A stretch of DNA of 64,000 bases from JBOHWJ01 sp050736615 (GCA_050736615.1 JBOHWL010000136.1:17443-81442); one strand, 5' to 3'; counted from the first letter of the stretch, positions 16,117 to 24,524 are shown. Notes: a model not told the origin generated them from the letters alone. Made by a program: numbers and translations.

Positions 16117-17046
16117 ATGGCTACCACATACAATACGGCGCAAATCGCGGAACTGCTCGAGCGCGTCAGTAATTGGGGTCGCTGGGGCAGCGAGGATCAA
16201 AAAGGCGCGCTGAATTTCATTACGGATGCCAAGCGGACGGCCGCCGCGCGTTTGGTGCAAACCGGCGAAACGGTTTCTTTAGCCCTGCCACTGCCGACCC
16301 ATCCCGCACGCGATAATCCCGTGCCGGTGACTCATCTTATGATTCGCTCGGGCCAGATAGGTCATCCGCTCGGCTCCTTTGGATGCGCCGATTACTTCGC
16401 GATCGAGCCGCATGGGCTTGCCACCACCCATCTTGACGCCCTCTGCCATCATTTTTACCGCGGCAAAATGTACAACGGCTTTGACGTGTCCGAGGTCGAT
16501 TTCCAAGGCGCGCACAAATGCGCCATCGAGGTCGCTCGCGACGGTATCATCAGTCGCGGGGTGCTGTTTGATATCCCGAAGAGCAAACGGGTCGAATGGG
16601 TTGAACCCGGCGATGCGATCTACCCAGAGGATCTCGAAGCGGCGGAACGCGAGCAGCGCGCGCGGGTGGGCGAGGGCGATGTGATGTTGTTGCGCACCGG
16701 GCGTTTTACCTTGCGCCGGCAAAAGGGTGCCGGCGCCATCGCCGGGATGAACATGCCCGGAATGCACGCTTCCTGCCTGCCATGGCTACATGAGCGGCGT
16801 ATCGCGATGCTCGTGTCCGACGCGGTAAGCGACGTGCTACCGACCGCCTATGATGCGCCGTTGAAAATGCCGATTCATACGGGAACGCTGGTGATGATGG
16901 GGGTTCATCTGGTCGACAACGCCGACCTCGACGCGCTTGCCAAAAAATGCGCCCGGCTGGGGCGTTACGATTTTATGTTCGCCCTGTTGCCGTTGATCCT
17001 CGAACGCGGCACGGCTTCGCCCGCCAACCCGGTCGCAATGTTTTGA
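16117..17046 (+). CDS. Cyclase-family (kynurenine formamidase-like) hydrolase
   Basis: A protein of 309 residues of the cyclase family (PF04199). The metal-binding motif is HGLATTHLDALCHHFY, the equivalent of HxGTHxDxPxH in classical formamidases. Other landmarks are WGSEDQKGALNFIT near the N-terminus and PIHTGTLVMMGVHLVDNADL late in the protein. ATG at 16117 has GGAGGTG about five bases ahead. Members hydrolyse amide or ester bonds in small aromatic or cyclic molecules. The substrate here is not deducible. Confidence 0.88.
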   Translation: MATTYNTAQIAELLERVSNWGRWGSEDQKGALNFITDAKRTAAARLVQTGETVSLALPLPTHPARDNPVPVTHLMIRSGQIGHPLGSFGCADYFAIEPHGLATTHLDALCHHFYRGKMYNGFDVSEVDFQGAHKCAIEVARDGIISRGVLFDIPKSKRVEWVEPGDAIYPEDLEAAEREQRARVGEGDVMLLRTGRFTLRRQKGAGAIAGMNMPGMHASCLPWLHERRIAMLVSDAVSDVLPTAYDAPLKMPIHTGTLVMMGVHLVDNADLDALAKKCARLGRYDFMFALLPLILERGTASPANPVAMF

Positions 17047-17184
17047 GACGAAAGGCATGTCGCGAGCCGGATGTGAGCCGCTGAGTAAGTTGGCTGGCTG
17101 AGGCACGGTCGTGCGTGTGAATTTGTCAGCCCAGCGTCGCGAGCGATCTCCGTCGTTTCACCGGTCTCAGAGTCTGTGAATTTT

Positions 17185-17256
17185 TGTCATTCTGAACGGA
17201 GTCCGCCGCCAGCTTCGCCGCACAGAGCGGCTCCGCTGGTGGTGTTCGGAATGACA
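17185..17256. repeat. Dispersed TGTCATTC-type inverted repeat, short copy
   Basis: A 72-base element with TGTCATTCTGAACGGAGTC at one end and the opposing TTCGGAATGACA at the other. Between them are GC-rich arms (CGGAGTCCGCC and GGCTCCGCTGG) that can fold into an imperfect hairpin. It occupies the 298-base gap between the cyclase and methyltransferase genes; the rest of that gap shows nothing else. Confidence 0.65.
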
Positions 17257-17344
17257 GAAAAAAATCTTCGCACACTCTCAGGATGGCCATCGTGCGATCA
17301 CCGTCGCTCCATCGTCATTGGAGAGGTAACCTCGCAAGCGCAAG

Positions 17345-18076
17345 ATGGGAATACCGGTAATGGCCAGACAGGATTTCAGCCGGCGCAGCACCGAGTCGGA
17401 AATGATGGATGATGGCAGCGTGACTTTCGAGGCTTTTCGCGACTGCCTGCGTGATCTCGAGATCGTCAATCGCTTCACCCTGGCCTATCGGCCGACGAGA
17501 CATTGGTTGAAACGTGTTTTGCGGGATCGGCTCTCGAATAATTGCACTTCGATTCTTGATGTTGGAAGTGGTGGCGGCGGGATGCTGCGGCGCATCGCGA
17601 ACTGGGCCGGCAAGAACGGCCGCCGGGTCGAACTTGTCGGCGTGGACCTCAATCCGTGGTCCAAGCGATCGGCCGAAGAGGCCACGCCGTCAGATGCATC
17701 GATCCGCTTCGAGACCTCGGATATCTTCACATTCGAGCCCGGCAAAATCGACTTCGTCATCAGCTCGCTCTTCACGCATCATCTGACCGACAGCGACGTG
17801 GTGCGCTTTCTTCGATGGATGGATCAGCACGCGACACGCGGCTGGTTCATAAACGATCTGCACCGTCATTCCGTGCCGGCCTTTGTAATCAGGCACGCCA
17901 CGCGCCTTTTGCGCTTCGATCGGATGGTGCGCTACGACGGGCCAGTCTCGGTCGCGCGGGCGTTTACGGCCAAGGACTGGCGGCGTCTTCTCGCCGCGGC
18001 CGGTATACCAGCCGAGCGCACCCGGATCGATTGGTACTTTCCTTTCCGATACTGCGTGACAGGCTGGAAGGCGTAA
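17345..18076 (+). CDS. Class I SAM-dependent methyltransferase
   Basis: A protein of 243 residues. The SAM-binding motif I is SILDVGSGGGGMLRRIA (around residues 68-85). An acidic VELVGVDLNPWS follows at the end of beta 2, and FVISSLFTHHLTDSD is the motif-IV region. The C-terminal part (DWRRLLAAAGIP, then FPFRYCVTGW) resembles small-molecule methyltransferases found near polyketide-type genes in other bacteria, but no such genes are adjacent. The substrate is unknown. Translation could start at the ATG at 17345 or at a later ATG such as 17360. Confidence 0.82.
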   Translation: MGIPVMARQDFSRRSTESEMMDDGSVTFEAFRDCLRDLEIVNRFTLAYRPTRHWLKRVLRDRLSNNCTSILDVGSGGGGMLRRIANWAGKNGRRVELVGVDLNPWSKRSAEEATPSDASIRFETSDIFTFEPGKIDFVISSLFTHHLTDSDVVRFLRWMDQHATRGWFINDLHRHSVPAFVIRHATRLLRFDRMVRYDGPVSVARAFTAKDWRRLLAAAGIPAERTRIDWYFPFRYCVTGWKA

Positions 18077-18078
18077 GA

Positions 18079-18121
18079 CCACGGTGGCGTGATCGCCAGC
18101 GCTAACGTCGCGACGCCGTGG
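18079..18121. terminator. Hairpin between convergent genes
   Basis: CCACGG (18079-18084) pairs with CCGTGG (18116-18121), with further GCGT/ACGC pairing inside and a two-base bulge. It lies just after the methyltransferase stop and before the convergent hotdog gene. There is no T-run, so the terminator role is only suggested by position. Confidence 0.35.
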
Positions 18122-18163
18122 ATATCACGGCGTCATCAACCAAATCGGGATAAAGCCGAATTT

Positions 18164-18598
18164 TTATTTCAGGAACTGAACCGTAGCGGTGCCGATCACC
18201 AAGCGCTCGGCTTCCTCGCTTTCCATCCACAGGTCCATATCAACCGTACGTTCCTCATCGTTTTTGTGGGTCACGAAACCCTGGAGCGTGATGGTATGGT
18301 CGGGCAGCACCGGTTGGCGATAAGTGGTGCCGAGCCGAATCAGCTTGGCGTCGCCGTGGCCAATCCAATCAGTCACCAGACGGCTCAAGATCGCCAGACT
18401 CATATTGCCGGGCGCGATCATGCCGGGCAGGCCTTCTTTTTTCGCACCCTCGTCGTCGGTGAAGCGCGGCACCCACATTCCGGTCGCGCGCGCGTAATTG
18501 CGCACCTGGTCTTTGCTCAAAAGGATCTCGAGCGGACCTAGCGCGTCGACACCAATTTCCACGTCCTCGTAACGTTTGCCGGTTTTGTCTTCGGACAT
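18164..18598 (-). CDS. MaoC-like hotdog protein (subunit of a hydratase pair)
   Basis: A protein of 144 residues with hotdog-fold features: LSKDQVRNYARATGM, then GMIAPGNMSLAILSRLV for the central helix, and RLGTTYRQPVLPDHTITLQG for the following strands. The Asp/His catalytic pair of R-specific enoyl-CoA hydratases is not evident in the central helix region. It may therefore be the structural partner of the hotdog protein encoded immediately upstream (6-base gap), as in heterodimeric MaoC enzymes. It is the last gene of a six-gene operon with a thiolase-like protein and a DUF35 protein. Confidence 0.8.
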   Translation of the reverse strand: MSEDKTGKRYEDVEIGVDALGPLEILLSKDQVRNYARATGMWVPRFTDDEGAKKEGLPGMIAPGNMSLAILSRLVTDWIGHGDAKLIRLGTTYRQPVLPDHTITLQGFVTHKNDEERTVDMDLWMESEEAERLVIGTATVQFLK

Positions 18599-18604
18599 GA
18601 TAAC

Positions 18605-19048
18605 TCAGGGGCGATTCATGAAACGATGATCGATATGGGCGACGGTCTGGCCGTTCTGATTGGTAAGGGTCGAGCGCACGATGACGAACACCATCAAGCC
18701 GCTGCGCCCGGTCTTTTCGTAAATCTCCTTGACGTGCGAGCTCAGTGTCACCGCGTCGCCGGGGCGAATCGGCGTGACGAATTCAACGTCTTTGCCGGCG
18801 TCAAAGCCTTGTCGTCCAAAACGCGGCACATGCTCGAAGAAGTGGCGCCCGTTGCGAAACGTGACGGCGAAGGAGGGCGGCGCGGTGAGCTCGCCATACG
18901 GTCCTTGTTTGGCCGCCGCGGGGTCGGTGTGAATCGGATTGGTTTCACCGATCGCGGCGCAAAAACTCTTTACCGCCTCGGCGGTGACTGGCACCGGGTC
19001 GCTTACCTCGAAGACCTTGCCGATCAGCGCCGGATCGTAATCAACCAT
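18605..19048 (-). CDS. MaoC/FAS1-dehydratase-like hotdog protein
   Basis: A protein of 147 residues starting MVDYDPALIGKVFEVSDPV. It contains AIGETNPIHTDPAAA, a near match to the hydratase-2 signature (D-x-N-P-x-H), but with Glu where Asp is usual. The C-terminal strand has FVTPIRPGDAVTLSSHVKEI. Known role of the family: hydration of enoyl-CoA or dehydration of 3-hydroxyacyl-CoA. The frame is open much further upstream, but the ATG at 19048 begins the conserved domain. It overlaps the preceding PHP gene by 8 bases, which implies coupled translation. It probably pairs with the hotdog protein downstream. Confidence 0.85.
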   Translation of the reverse strand: MVDYDPALIGKVFEVSDPVPVTAEAVKSFCAAIGETNPIHTDPAAAKQGPYGELTAPPSFAVTFRNGRHFFEHVPRFGRQGFDAGKDVEFVTPIRPGDAVTLSSHVKEIYEKTGRSGLMVFVIVRSTLTNQNGQTVAHIDHRFMNRP

Positions 19049-19733
19049 CAGTTTTGGCCTCGACCGCGACCGCGTGCGGCACCGCCTTGCGTCGCGGACG
19101 GAAATCGACCGGCTCGTAGTCGCCGGTTCTGAGTTCTCGCACCAGGTCCTCGATCGTCCGGATATCAGCGGCAAAGCGCGTCGCACACAGCCCTATCAGG
19201 CTCACCAGGTGGCTATCCGACCCGCCTGTGGCGGCGTACCCGAACCGGTTGATCAACTCCAGGCTGCGCTGATCCTCGCCCTTGCGCGAGCCGCCGTTAA
19301 GGGCTTCGACCGCAGTCACGTTGTCGAGCGGCGGCCGCGACTCATAATGCTCGCACAGACCGACCGTTGGCCGTCCCGGATGACACGGCACGGCGACGCC
19401 GCCCATCCGTGCGACTTCATCGATCAATTCCTGCGCCGGCAGCCTGACGTTGGAAAAATCGAAGCGGCGCGTCATCTCCGGCGTTACGCCGAAGACCAGC
19501 ACGTGACCATAGTCGGTCTCAACCTCGGACGCCTTCAGCACGAGTAAGCCGAATTTATCTTCGAATTCGCGGTAATCGGCGTCCCGGTTGAACTGCCGAT
19601 GCTCGGTCAGCACGATACCATCCACTGGCCGCTCGGCATGCCGCAGCTTAAGCCAGTTCAAGTATGCTTCCAGCGGTGCGCGGCTGTCCTCCGAAGCTTC
19701 GCTATGACTATGCAGGTCGAGCGTTGTACTCAC
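19041..19733 (-). CDS. PHP-domain metal-dependent phosphoesterase-like protein
   Basis: A protein of 230 residues. Metal ligands of the PHP fold are visible: DLHSHSEASED at residues 6-16, GIVLTEHRQF, KASEVETDYGHVLVFG, AVPCHPGRP, and the closing GGSDSHLVSLIG. Members include histidinol phosphatase, polymerase exonuclease domains and small nucleotide phosphatases. The start codon is GTG at 19733. It sits in the middle of an acyl-CoA-type operon, after the DUF35 gene (12-base gap) and overlapping the hotdog gene. A phosphatase there is unexpected, and I cannot assign its substrate. Confidence 0.85.
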   Translation of the reverse strand: MSTTLDLHSHSEASEDSRAPLEAYLNWLKLRHAERPVDGIVLTEHRQFNRDADYREFEDKFGLLVLKASEVETDYGHVLVFGVTPEMTRRFDFSNVRLPAQELIDEVARMGGVAVPCHPGRPTVGLCEHYESRPPLDNVTAVEALNGGSRKGEDQRSLELINRFGYAATGGSDSHLVSLIGLCATRFAADIRTIEDLVRELRTGDYEPVDFRPRRKAVPHAVAVEAKTDG

Positions 19734-19745
19734 TAAGACGGAACC

Positions 19746-20174
19746 TCACCTCGCCGGGCGAAATTTGACCAACGTCACCTCGGGGGTGGCGTCGTCGTAA
19801 ACAACCTCGACGGGCATCCCTATTTTAACCTGTTCCGGGGGGCAGTCGACAATATTGGTGAGCATCCGCAGCCCTTCGTCCAGCTCCACGTACGCCATCA
19901 CATAGGGCAGCGAATCGCGGAAGCCAGCCGACTGATTCTGATTGGTCACGGTGAAGGTGTAAATCTTGCCGCCGCCGTTGCACTTGATCCATTCGACGCG
20001 CGATGACAGGCAGTTGGTGCATAGCGCGCGCGGATAGTAACGCAACTCACCGCAATCACGGCATTTCTGGATGTACAGTTCGTGACGTTTGATAGCTTCC
20101 CACCACGGACGACTTTCCTCGTCAAGATGCGGTAACGGTTTCGCGTAACGTTTTTTTTCCTTTTCTTGCGCCAT
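19746..20174 (-). CDS. DUF35 zinc-ribbon/OB-fold protein, thiolase partner
   Basis: A protein of 142 residues. It has an N-terminal helix (RPWWEAIKRHELYIQKC), a zinc ribbon with C-x2-C pairs (CRDCGELRYYPRALCTNC), then an OB fold with GGGKIYTFTVTNQN, PYVMAYVELDEG and KIGMPVEVVYDD. DUF35 proteins bind thiolase-like enzymes and are needed for their activity, for example in archaeal HMG-CoA synthesis and in actinobacterial steroid side-chain aldolases. The thiolase-like gene ends directly before it. ATG at 20174 is preferred, with a GTG at 20183 as alternative. Confidence 0.9.
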   Translation of the reverse strand: MAQEKEKKRYAKPLPHLDEESRPWWEAIKRHELYIQKCRDCGELRYYPRALCTNCLSSRVEWIKCNGGGKIYTFTVTNQNQSAGFRDSLPYVMAYVELDEGLRMLTNIVDCPPEQVKIGMPVEVVYDDATPEVTLVKFRPAR

Positions 20175-20183
20175 CTTGACCAC

Positions 20184-21341
20184 TCACTGATTGGATAGAA
20201 TCAAAGTCGCGCCCGAATGACGCGTGCCGAGCGCGCCGCCGGTGCCATGCACGAGCGCGGTATTGCAATCCTTGACCTGGCGCGGGCCGCATTCGCCGCG
20301 CAACTGTTTGACCGCCTCGATTACCAGGAAGATGCCGCGCATGCCGGGATGATTGGAAGACAGCCCGCCGCCGTCGGTATTGATTGGCAACTCGCCGTCG
20401 AAGCGCAGGCGTCCGCCAGTGACGAAGGCGCCGCCCTCGCCGCGTTTGCAAAAGCCCAGATTCTCCAGCGTCGATAGCACGGTGATGGTAAAGGAATCGT
20501 AGATCATCGCCATGTCGATGTCCGCCGCGGTGGCGCCGGCGCGTTCGAAAGCGAGCCGTCCGGACTGCGCGGCGGCAATCTCAAGAAAATCGCGCTGTCC
20601 GCGTGCCGCATGCCGCACCGTTTCACCCGCGCCCAGGATATAGACGGGCTGCTTTTTTAAATCGCGCGCGCGCTCGGCGGAGGTCACCACCAGCGCGCCG
20701 CCGCCATCACTGATGATACAGCAGTCCAGCAGATGGAGCGGCGAGGAAATCACGCGCGAGGCCAGCACGTCCTCGACCGTTATCGGGTCGCGGTATTTGG
20801 CCACCGGATTCATCGAAGCGTGCAGGCGCATGGTGACCGCGATTTCCGCCAGTTGTTCAGCCGTGGTGCCGTAGTCATGCATATGGCGTTGCGCGATCAT
20901 CGCGTACGCGCCCACCGTGGTCGGGCCGAAGGGAATCTCATACTGATCACAGATGTCACCGCCGCCACCGCCGCCGGTGCCTATCGCGAAGCGTTGCGAA
21001 GCGGCGGTCGAGCCGTACACGACCACGGCGACTTCGCACAATCCGGAATTGATCGCCGCGGCGGCGTGCGCGGTTTGAGCCACGAATGACGAACCGCCGA
21101 TAGAAGTCGAGTCCACGTAATTGGGCGTCAGGTTCAGGTAATCGCAGAAGCTGACGATGCCCATTCCGCCCATGCCCATCCCGGTCGTACAGAGGCCGTC
21201 CACATCCTTGATCGTGAGGCCGGCGTCCGCGAGCGCGCCTCTGATGCTCTCAGCCATAATCTGGAACATGGTCTTGTCGGGCGCGTAGCGGCTTGGATGC
21301 TCATATACGCCAACCAAAGCGGTCTTGCGGCTTAAACTCAT
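20184..21341 (-). CDS. Thiolase-like protein (SCP-x / Ltp2 type), probably a retro-aldolase
   Basis: A protein of 385 residues of the thiolase superfamily: LADAGLTIKDVDGLCTTG at the N-terminal helix, AIYDSFTITVL-like strand (here DMAMIYDSFTITVLSTLE), GGGLSSNHPGMRGIFLVIEA and ALVHGTGGALGTRHSGATL. Where biosynthetic and degradative thiolases place the nucleophilic Cys, this protein reads STSIGGSSFVAQTAHAA, with no Cys. Such Cys-less members paired with DUF35, like mycobacterial Ltp2, cleave C-C bonds by retro-aldol chemistry. That function is inferred for this gene. An ATG with GGGAGCG ahead starts it, 10 bases after the hydrolase gene. Confidence 0.85.
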   Translation of the reverse strand: MSLSRKTALVGVYEHPSRYAPDKTMFQIMAESIRGALADAGLTIKDVDGLCTTGMGMGGMGIVSFCDYLNLTPNYVDSTSIGGSSFVAQTAHAAAAINSGLCEVAVVVYGSTAASQRFAIGTGGGGGGDICDQYEIPFGPTTVGAYAMIAQRHMHDYGTTAEQLAEIAVTMRLHASMNPVAKYRDPITVEDVLASRVISSPLHLLDCCIISDGGGALVVTSAERARDLKKQPVYILGAGETVRHAARGQRDFLEIAAAQSGRLAFERAGATAADIDMAMIYDSFTITVLSTLENLGFCKRGEGGAFVTGGRLRFDGELPINTDGGGLSSNHPGMRGIFLVIEAVKQLRGECGPRQVKDCNTALVHGTGGALGTRHSGATLILSNQ

Positions 21342-21351
21342 GCTGCGCTCC

Positions 21352-22167
21352 CTAATTCAATTCGGCGAGAAAACTCTCGATGGCGGCGTTGACCTCCCGC
21401 GGCCGCTCGGTGGTGAGATGGTGCGCGGCGTCGCGGATGAGCTGGAGGCGTGCGCCACGAATCCTGCTCTTGATGAACTCGGCATGCATCGGCGGCGTGA
21501 TGAGGTCGTCGGCGCCCGCCAGAATCAGCGTTGGCGCGGCAATGTCCGCGATGTTGTCGCGCAAGTCGGCCTGGCGGCAGGCGACCACATCGGTGTACCG
21601 CACGCGCGGATCGGTGCGAATCTGCTCGCCCCAGCCCTCACGCACCACATCGAAGCTTTCCTTGATGGTTTTCGGGGCGTAACCGTCGGTGGTAAACGCT
21701 TGCGGTGCGCGGCCCATGGTTACGTTCCAAAGGGCGCGCACAAGCTCTTCGGGAACTTCGAACTTGGCCGCCGTCGCCATCGCGATCAGCGCGTGAGCGC
21801 GTTTTGGATAGCGCAACGCGAAATCCATCGCGACCGCGCCGCCCATTGAACGTCCCGCTATCACCGCCGCTTCGATCCCAAGGCTATCCATGAAGGCGGC
21901 AACGAACCCGGTATAATCGTGGAGCGTGCGCAATCCCTCGACCCCCGACGTGCGCCCGTGACCCGGCAGGTCGAGCGCAATGGGGCTGTGATTGGCCGCG
22001 AGCGCCTCTAGTTGATAGTGCCACTCATGGCCGTTGGACCCGGCGGCGTGTACGAAAATGAGCTTGCGGCCTCGGGAAAAATCCGGGGCCACATCAGGCA
22101 AGGTCGTCCCCCCCTCGTAATAATAGTAGGTGGCGTAACCCTGCACCTCCACGTACTTGGTCGGCAT
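21352..22167 (-). CDS. Alpha/beta-hydrolase
   Basis: A protein of 271 residues with the full catalytic set: oxyanion region LIFVHAAGSNGHEWHYQ, nucleophile elbow AGRSMGGAVAMDFALRYP (Ser), acid in LILAGADDLITPP, and His in DAAHHLTTERP. The open frame extends to 22500, but ATG 22167 (GGGAG 11 bases ahead) gives the normal domain start; ATG 22278 is possible. It heads the six-gene thiolase/DUF35/PHP/MaoC operon and may release the first intermediate by ester or C-C bond hydrolysis, as meta-cleavage hydrolases do. That role is inference. Confidence 0.87.
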   Translation of the reverse strand: MPTKYVEVQGYATYYYYEGGTTLPDVAPDFSRGRKLIFVHAAGSNGHEWHYQLEALAANHSPIALDLPGHGRTSGVEGLRTLHDYTGFVAAFMDSLGIEAAVIAGRSMGGAVAMDFALRYPKRAHALIAMATAAKFEVPEELVRALWNVTMGRAPQAFTTDGYAPKTIKESFDVVREGWGEQIRTDPRVRYTDVVACRQADLRDNIADIAAPTLILAGADDLITPPMHAEFIKSRIRGARLQLIRDAAHHLTTERPREVNAAIESFLAELN

Positions 22168-22468
22168 CGCACCCAAAACTCCCACGCGTTGATTGAGGTT
22201 AGCTATGCGGTTTAGGCCGCAATTGTCAAACGTGTCAAAGGCCGATTTATCCGCAAGCTCGCCGGGTTCGATTTTCATTGCACCTGGCGCGCCGGCGTGC
22301 TGACGGATGCGGCCGCTTCGGACAAAGAAGAACCGTCGGTCGTCTGCCTGCCGCCTCAACCGTGCCGATTGGGGCGGAGTCGAATCTTTACGGGTTTTAA
22401 AACTTCGCGATCGGCCATTGTCATCGCAAATGGCCGCTCGCGCTCCCCCGGCGCTTACGGATGTCCAC
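22168..22468. other. Leader region of the hydrolase-thiolase operon, 301 bases
   Basis: This lies between two minus-strand genes and presumably holds the operon promoter. The hydrolase frame stays open through it, but codon content and the absence of conserved sequence argue against coding. No clear promoter consensus or repeat was found. Confidence 0.4.
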
Positions 22469-22705
22469 TCATCGCCGCTTGCGCCGTCCACGGGCGACAA
22501 TGGTTGGAGCGCCAGACGCCTGCGTTTTTTCCCACTGCTCGATAGCGGCGCGATTGAAGCGCCAATTGCTGCCGACGCGGAATCCAGGCAGCCGCCCTTG
22601 GCGCAACAGCCGATATATAGTCGTGGGATGTACGCGCAGATGGTCCGACAGTTCCTTAATCGTAAAAATTTCGTCCTGCGCCGTCATAGAAGATTGGGAA
22701 TTCAT
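22469..22705 (-). CDS. Excisionase-family helix-turn-helix DNA-binding protein
   Basis: A protein of 78 residues with the compact winged-helix fold of HTH_17/MerR-like excisionase proteins: FTIKELSDHLRVHPTTIYRLLRQGRLPGFRVGSNWRFNRAAIEQW, seen here in pieces (FTIKELSDHLRVHPTTIYRL and RLPGFRVGSNWRF). The last 15 residues are basic. Stand-alone proteins of this kind act as small transcription regulators or recombination directionality factors. No integrase or phage gene is nearby, so a regulator of the thiolase operon downstream, on the same strand, is the simplest guess. Confidence 0.85.
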   Translation of the reverse strand: MNSQSSMTAQDEIFTIKELSDHLRVHPTTIYRLLRQGRLPGFRVGSNWRFNRAAIEQWEKTQASGAPTIVARGRRKRR

Positions 22706-23395
22706 TTTGGTCAGAGCCGCTCGCGGGTAACTGTCAGGTTCGCTTACTATGTTAATACCGCTGATTCAGCCTCTTCCGCGCGCAACACGAAGTCAAGATG
22801 CAACTGTGCATAAAACGGGTCTGAATCCATCAGCACGAAGCTACCAACTGTTCTTGAATGTATTAATTGTATACTAACGCGAATCACTGAGTATGTTGCC
22901 GCACGCAAGCGTTACGAGAAGCCTAATGCTTAAAGATAGGCGATATTTTGCCCTATTATGCCGATTGGGCCGTCAAATATTAGATTTGGCGACGATCTCG
23001 GCGCCTTTTGATCGCCGCGGCTGATCCCTGGACCGCTCGCTCAGGGTCTTTATCTGATAATTTTGCGGCTGGCTTGAGGACATTGTTAGCGCGATCGCGC
23101 CGATGGTTGGTCAGATATGCACAGGCGTATCAACTCGAAGTATACAAATATTGTCATTTAGTATGCGCAATGGTGATGCGCTGACAGTAATTGCGCATTG
23201 ACGAAATATGGCGTCGAAATTTGCCAAAATGACGGGATTCCTACTTGGAGAATTGCACCTTCGGCTTTGTTTCCGCGGCCTTTTCCAAGAAGCGACGCCA
23301 GCGTGATTTCCATCGCAAGCAGGCGGTCATTCGTCCTTGATTGACTAAGGTCGCGCCGCCTTCCTATGATCCGGGCCACGGAGGAAGATTGTTAA
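22706..23395. other. AT-richer intergenic region, 690 bases
   Basis: This is the longest gene-free stretch in the window and noticeably richer in A and T than its flanks (for example around 22850-22980 and 23090-23170). It separates the divergent HTH and peptidase genes. The only frame of note (23158-23379, minus) has no convincing start, domain or composition. No tRNA-like fold, repeat pair or integrase remnant was recognised. Confidence 0.5.
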
Positions 23396-23929
23396 GTGCG
23401 AATGTTCGTTCCACCTATTGCTCAACGCCGGGAAATGGACCGCAATCTTGCACGTTTTTTCCGCGAGCATCGTATTTCCACTTTTCGCCGCGCGGTGTCG
23501 AATTTCTGCCGCTATTACAACGTTAAAGCTCCTCGTATCGAGTGGTACGAATATATCGATTGGGGTAAGACGGCTGGCAAAACCTTCGAGGACGGCCGTA
23601 TCCATCTGGTTCACCCCGAGAACTGGAAACGCGGCCGTATCTACAAAAGCGAGCGGATGTGGGTCCAGACGGTCTATCACGAGCTGGCGCACTATCTGTT
23701 TTGGACCGATGCCGAAGCCAAAGCCGAGGCTTTCACCCATCGGATGGTGCGCGGTCTGCGCCGGGTGATACCGCGGGCGGCGAGCGCGCGACTGCAAGTC
23801 CCGGCAGGTGCCGTGCCGCGGCCTTCGCGCGCGGGCTATCCGTCCAGTATGCGACCGCGAAGGGAAGCTCGGATCGCGGAGATCAAGCGCGGATCGCACG
23901 CCAGCGCCGCGCGGCGGCGGCATGCGTGA
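23396..23929 (+). CDS. Putative zinc metallopeptidase (HExxH)
   Basis: A protein of 177 residues. A zincin motif is clear: TVYHELAHYLFWTDAEAKAE with H95-E96-x2-H99, followed by acidic residues that may supply the third ligand. The preceding fold region has VKAPRIEWYEYIDWGKTAGK and GRIHLVHPENW. This resembles SprT-like or ImmA/IrrE-like small peptidase cores. The C-terminal 50 residues are Arg/Ala-rich. GTG at 23396 has GGAGG 11 bases ahead; ATG at 23402 is an alternative. The substrate is unknown, and no toxin-antitoxin partner is evident. Confidence 0.72.
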   Translation: MRMFVPPIAQRREMDRNLARFFREHRISTFRRAVSNFCRYYNVKAPRIEWYEYIDWGKTAGKTFEDGRIHLVHPENWKRGRIYKSERMWVQTVYHELAHYLFWTDAEAKAEAFTHRMVRGLRRVIPRAASARLQVPAGAVPRPSRAGYPSSMRPRREARIAEIKRGSHASAARRRHA

Positions 23930-23975
23930 AATGCAACGGCAAGCCTTATGTCGCCGCGGGTTTTTTGGATAGGTG

Positions 23976-24524
23976 ATGGCGCATAAGCCAAACGTCGAGA
24001 ATCGTTGGTGGGTTGAAACCACCGTCAAGCGGCCCAAACAGGCAAAGGCGGAAGGCGACTTGCCGCAATTGCCAGTCGCAATGAGCTTCTATGCGGTCGC
24101 CAAGGATTACAGTCAGGACCGCGCGAAGGAAGATCTGACCGACAACAATCTGCGCATCGCGCGCGAGGCCAACCCGCCGCCGGGCGACTGGGTCTACGTG
24201 CCGATGACTGAAGATCATTATCCGCCCCGCTTGGTCAAACGGATCAAGGACGAATTCCGTCTGCCGCGCGAGGCCCGAGGCATTCTGCTTGATCACGGTC
24301 GTCTGGTGCGACTGCTCATCTGCGGCCCGCAACTCGAAGACTGGATGCTGGACGTGACAATGGGTGAGGAACCCTCGGTTGACGTTTACGTCTGGAGCAC
24401 GATGTACCGTGAGCGGTTGTTTCGGCGCGCCGAAGAGGCCCTGCGGCTGGCGCACCAATGGGCGTTGAACCTGATTCAGAACCCACCCCAGCGCGACGAC
24501 CCTTTTCGTGGCGCGTTGCTCTGA
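23976..24524 (+). CDS. Hypothetical protein next to the zinc peptidase
   Basis: A protein of 182 residues that I do not recognise. It has no signal peptide or membrane helix. Conserved-looking segments include LPVAMSFYAVAKDYSQDRAK, PPGDWVYVPMTEDHYPPRLV, EARGILLDHGRLVRLLICGP and SVDVYVWSTMYRERLFRRAEEA. It follows the peptidase gene by 46 bases on the same strand, so the two may form an operon. A GTG at 23973 immediately precedes the chosen ATG. Coding is supported by normal codon use and sharp boundaries. Confidence 0.65.
   Translation: MAHKPNVENRWWVETTVKRPKQAKAEGDLPQLPVAMSFYAVAKDYSQDRAKEDLTDNNLRIAREANPPPGDWVYVPMTEDHYPPRLVKRIKDEFRLPREARGILLDHGRLVRLLICGPQLEDWMLDVTMGEEPSVDVYVWSTMYRERLFRRAEEALRLAHQWALNLIQNPPQRDDPFRGALL

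Noticed and set aside
23158..23379. Minus-strand frame of 73 codons in the AT-rich gap
   Set aside because: No ribosome site, no recognisable motif and atypical codon use.
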